This document shows positions 63,068-64,000 of a stretch of 64,000 nucleotides of DNA, piece after piece. Numbering within the stretch: position 1 is the first letter of the stretch; every line of letters begins with the position of its first letter. The position numbers and the translations under genes were made by a program. Source of the stretch: Lucinisca nassula (Eukaryota > Mollusca > Bivalvia > Lucinida > Lucinidae); NCBI GenBank assembly GCA_963580285.1, contig OY757025.1, positions 120,935,223 to 120,999,222 on the forward strand, given 5' to 3'. The notes under the pieces were generated by a model. The model did not search any database, had not been told where the DNA came from, and worked only from the letters and a program-made list of their open reading frames with translations.

Positions 63068-64000
63068 GGCAAAACAGTGGATTTTTCTGATTGTATGTTA
63101 GCTAGTGGCATCAGAAAGGTATTTGCAATCAGCTGAATGGAAGATTATCAGTTTCAAAGGTCAAGGTCATTTACCCACCTTTGTCCAGGACGCCTCAGAT
63201 TCAGTATTTTTATCTTTTTCTTCACTTAAACTACTCGGCCAATTGAAAACAAATTACATGTGGAGCCTCTATGGAATGAGGGAACGAAAGTTTGTTCGTG
63301 AGGACTGGGTCACATGCACTATATGGCTGCCATGCCCATATATAGTAAAAACCTTTAAAAATCTTCTTCTCAAGAACAGAATGTCCGATGATCTTGAAAC
63401 TTGGTATGCATTATCGAGGACTCTGGCCCTACCAAGTTTGTTCAAATGATGACCTTTGGTTGACCTTGACCTGTTTAACGTCAAGGTCAAATTTGGTCAC
63501 TTAGACGTTTATATGGAAAAATGGCAAAACAGTGGATTTTTCTGATTGTATGTTAGCTAGCGGCATCAGAAATGGTATTTTCAATCAGCTGAATGGAAGT
63601 TTATCAGTTTCAAAGGTCAAGGTCATTTACCGGCCTTTGTCCAGGATGGCTCAGATTCAGAATTTTTATTTCCTTCTTCACTTAAACTTCTTGGCCAGTT
63701 GAAACCAAATTACATGTGGAGCCTCGATGGGAAGAGGGAACGAAAGTTTGTTCAGGAGGACTGGGTCACATGACCAATATGGGCTGCCATGCCCATATAT
63801 GGTAAAAACCTTTAAAAATCTTCTCAAGAACCGAATGGCAGATGATTTTGAAACTTGGTATGCAGCATCAGGGTCTCTGGCCCTACCAAATTTGTTCAAA
63901 TGATGACTTTTGGTTGACCTTGACCTGTTTTACGTCACGGTCAAATTTGGTCACTTAGACATTTGTATGGAAAAATGGCAAAGTAGTGGATATTTCTGAT

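Larger units (their letters stand above)
61221..64000 (+). mobile_element. Long HINE, AGCTCACCAGAGC type, right end outside window
   Basis: AGCTCACCAGAGCCGAAGG at the start. Repeats carry TCACATGACCAAKATGGCC, ATGCCCATATATGGTAAA and TTTCAAAGGTCAAGGTCATT. It contains a G-run (about 61958-61992), a 169-bp triplication (61996-62502) and a MITE-M (62820-63067). Weak frames on either strand are repeat-derived. Confidence 0.75.

Overview
The window looks like nuclear DNA from a metazoan, most probably a bivalve mollusc. The reasons are the density and type of its repeats: tRNA-derived SINEs, helentron-type elements with internal ~145-171 bp tandem repeats full of GACCTTGACC-like text, TTAA-flanked MITEs, and a 5'-truncated non-LTR retroposon with a PHD-like finger. 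There is no sign of prokaryotic gene organisation. Nearly all longer open frames lie inside repeats and are not genes. All family names below (SINE-1 to 7, MITE-A/B/C/M, HINE, Z, P, Q, G, K) are working labels made for this window.

Host coding content is very small. One convincing start-codon exon ends at a splice donor (16007-16204). A 51-bp internal exon follows in the same frame (22391-22441). A possible decayed duplicate of that second exon lies at 47368-47402 and is broken by transposons. Most of the window is therefore probably intron or flank of one plus-strand gene of unknown function. The only other protein-like frame is the C-terminal part of a non-LTR retrotransposon (44266-45113).

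Layout. 1-2246: 145-bp tandem array of a helentron-like element (HINE) with a SINE-1 insertion. 2247-9870: HINEs, SINEs, MITE-B, a small local duplication and a motif-rich DNA element (Q2). 9871-13560: three HINEs in series. 13561-16000: MITE-A inside a SINE, low-repeat DNA and a purine-rich minisatellite. 16007-22441: the two host exons and the intron between them, which contains MITEs and a MITE-A whose left arm is amplified to eight 74-bp copies. 22442-28540: MITEs and HINEs. 28541-31872: a nest of element P, then Q, then HINE. 32614-35660: P2, G and a second 145-bp array. 36955-38110: 48-bp minisatellite. 38366-40022: MITE-M with a HINE inside. 40490-42400: 31-bp minisatellite holding two SINEs. 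42656-45482: MITEs, one of which contains the retroposon. 47401-49257: MITE-M with an eight-repeat HINE inside. 49470-52620: SINE cluster. 52624-54320: HINE with 171-bp repeats. 54392-59236: a SINE-1 split by a 4.5-kb inverted-repeat element (Z). 59240-64000: MITEs and a long HINE with a recent 169-bp triplication.

The window reads as a stratified record of transposition. Target-site duplications (TSDs) and split copies order many events. HINEs repeatedly land in the T-tracts of MITE-M, MITE-A and -B use TTAA sites (two pairs abut over one shared TTAA), and SINEs with 10-18 bp TSDs sit inside arrays, minisatellites and MITEs. The most unusual items are element Z with eight mirrored subterminal motifs, element Q saturated with ACCGAT, the hairpin core shared by MITE families with different ends, and the MITE-M/HINE landing-pad relationship.
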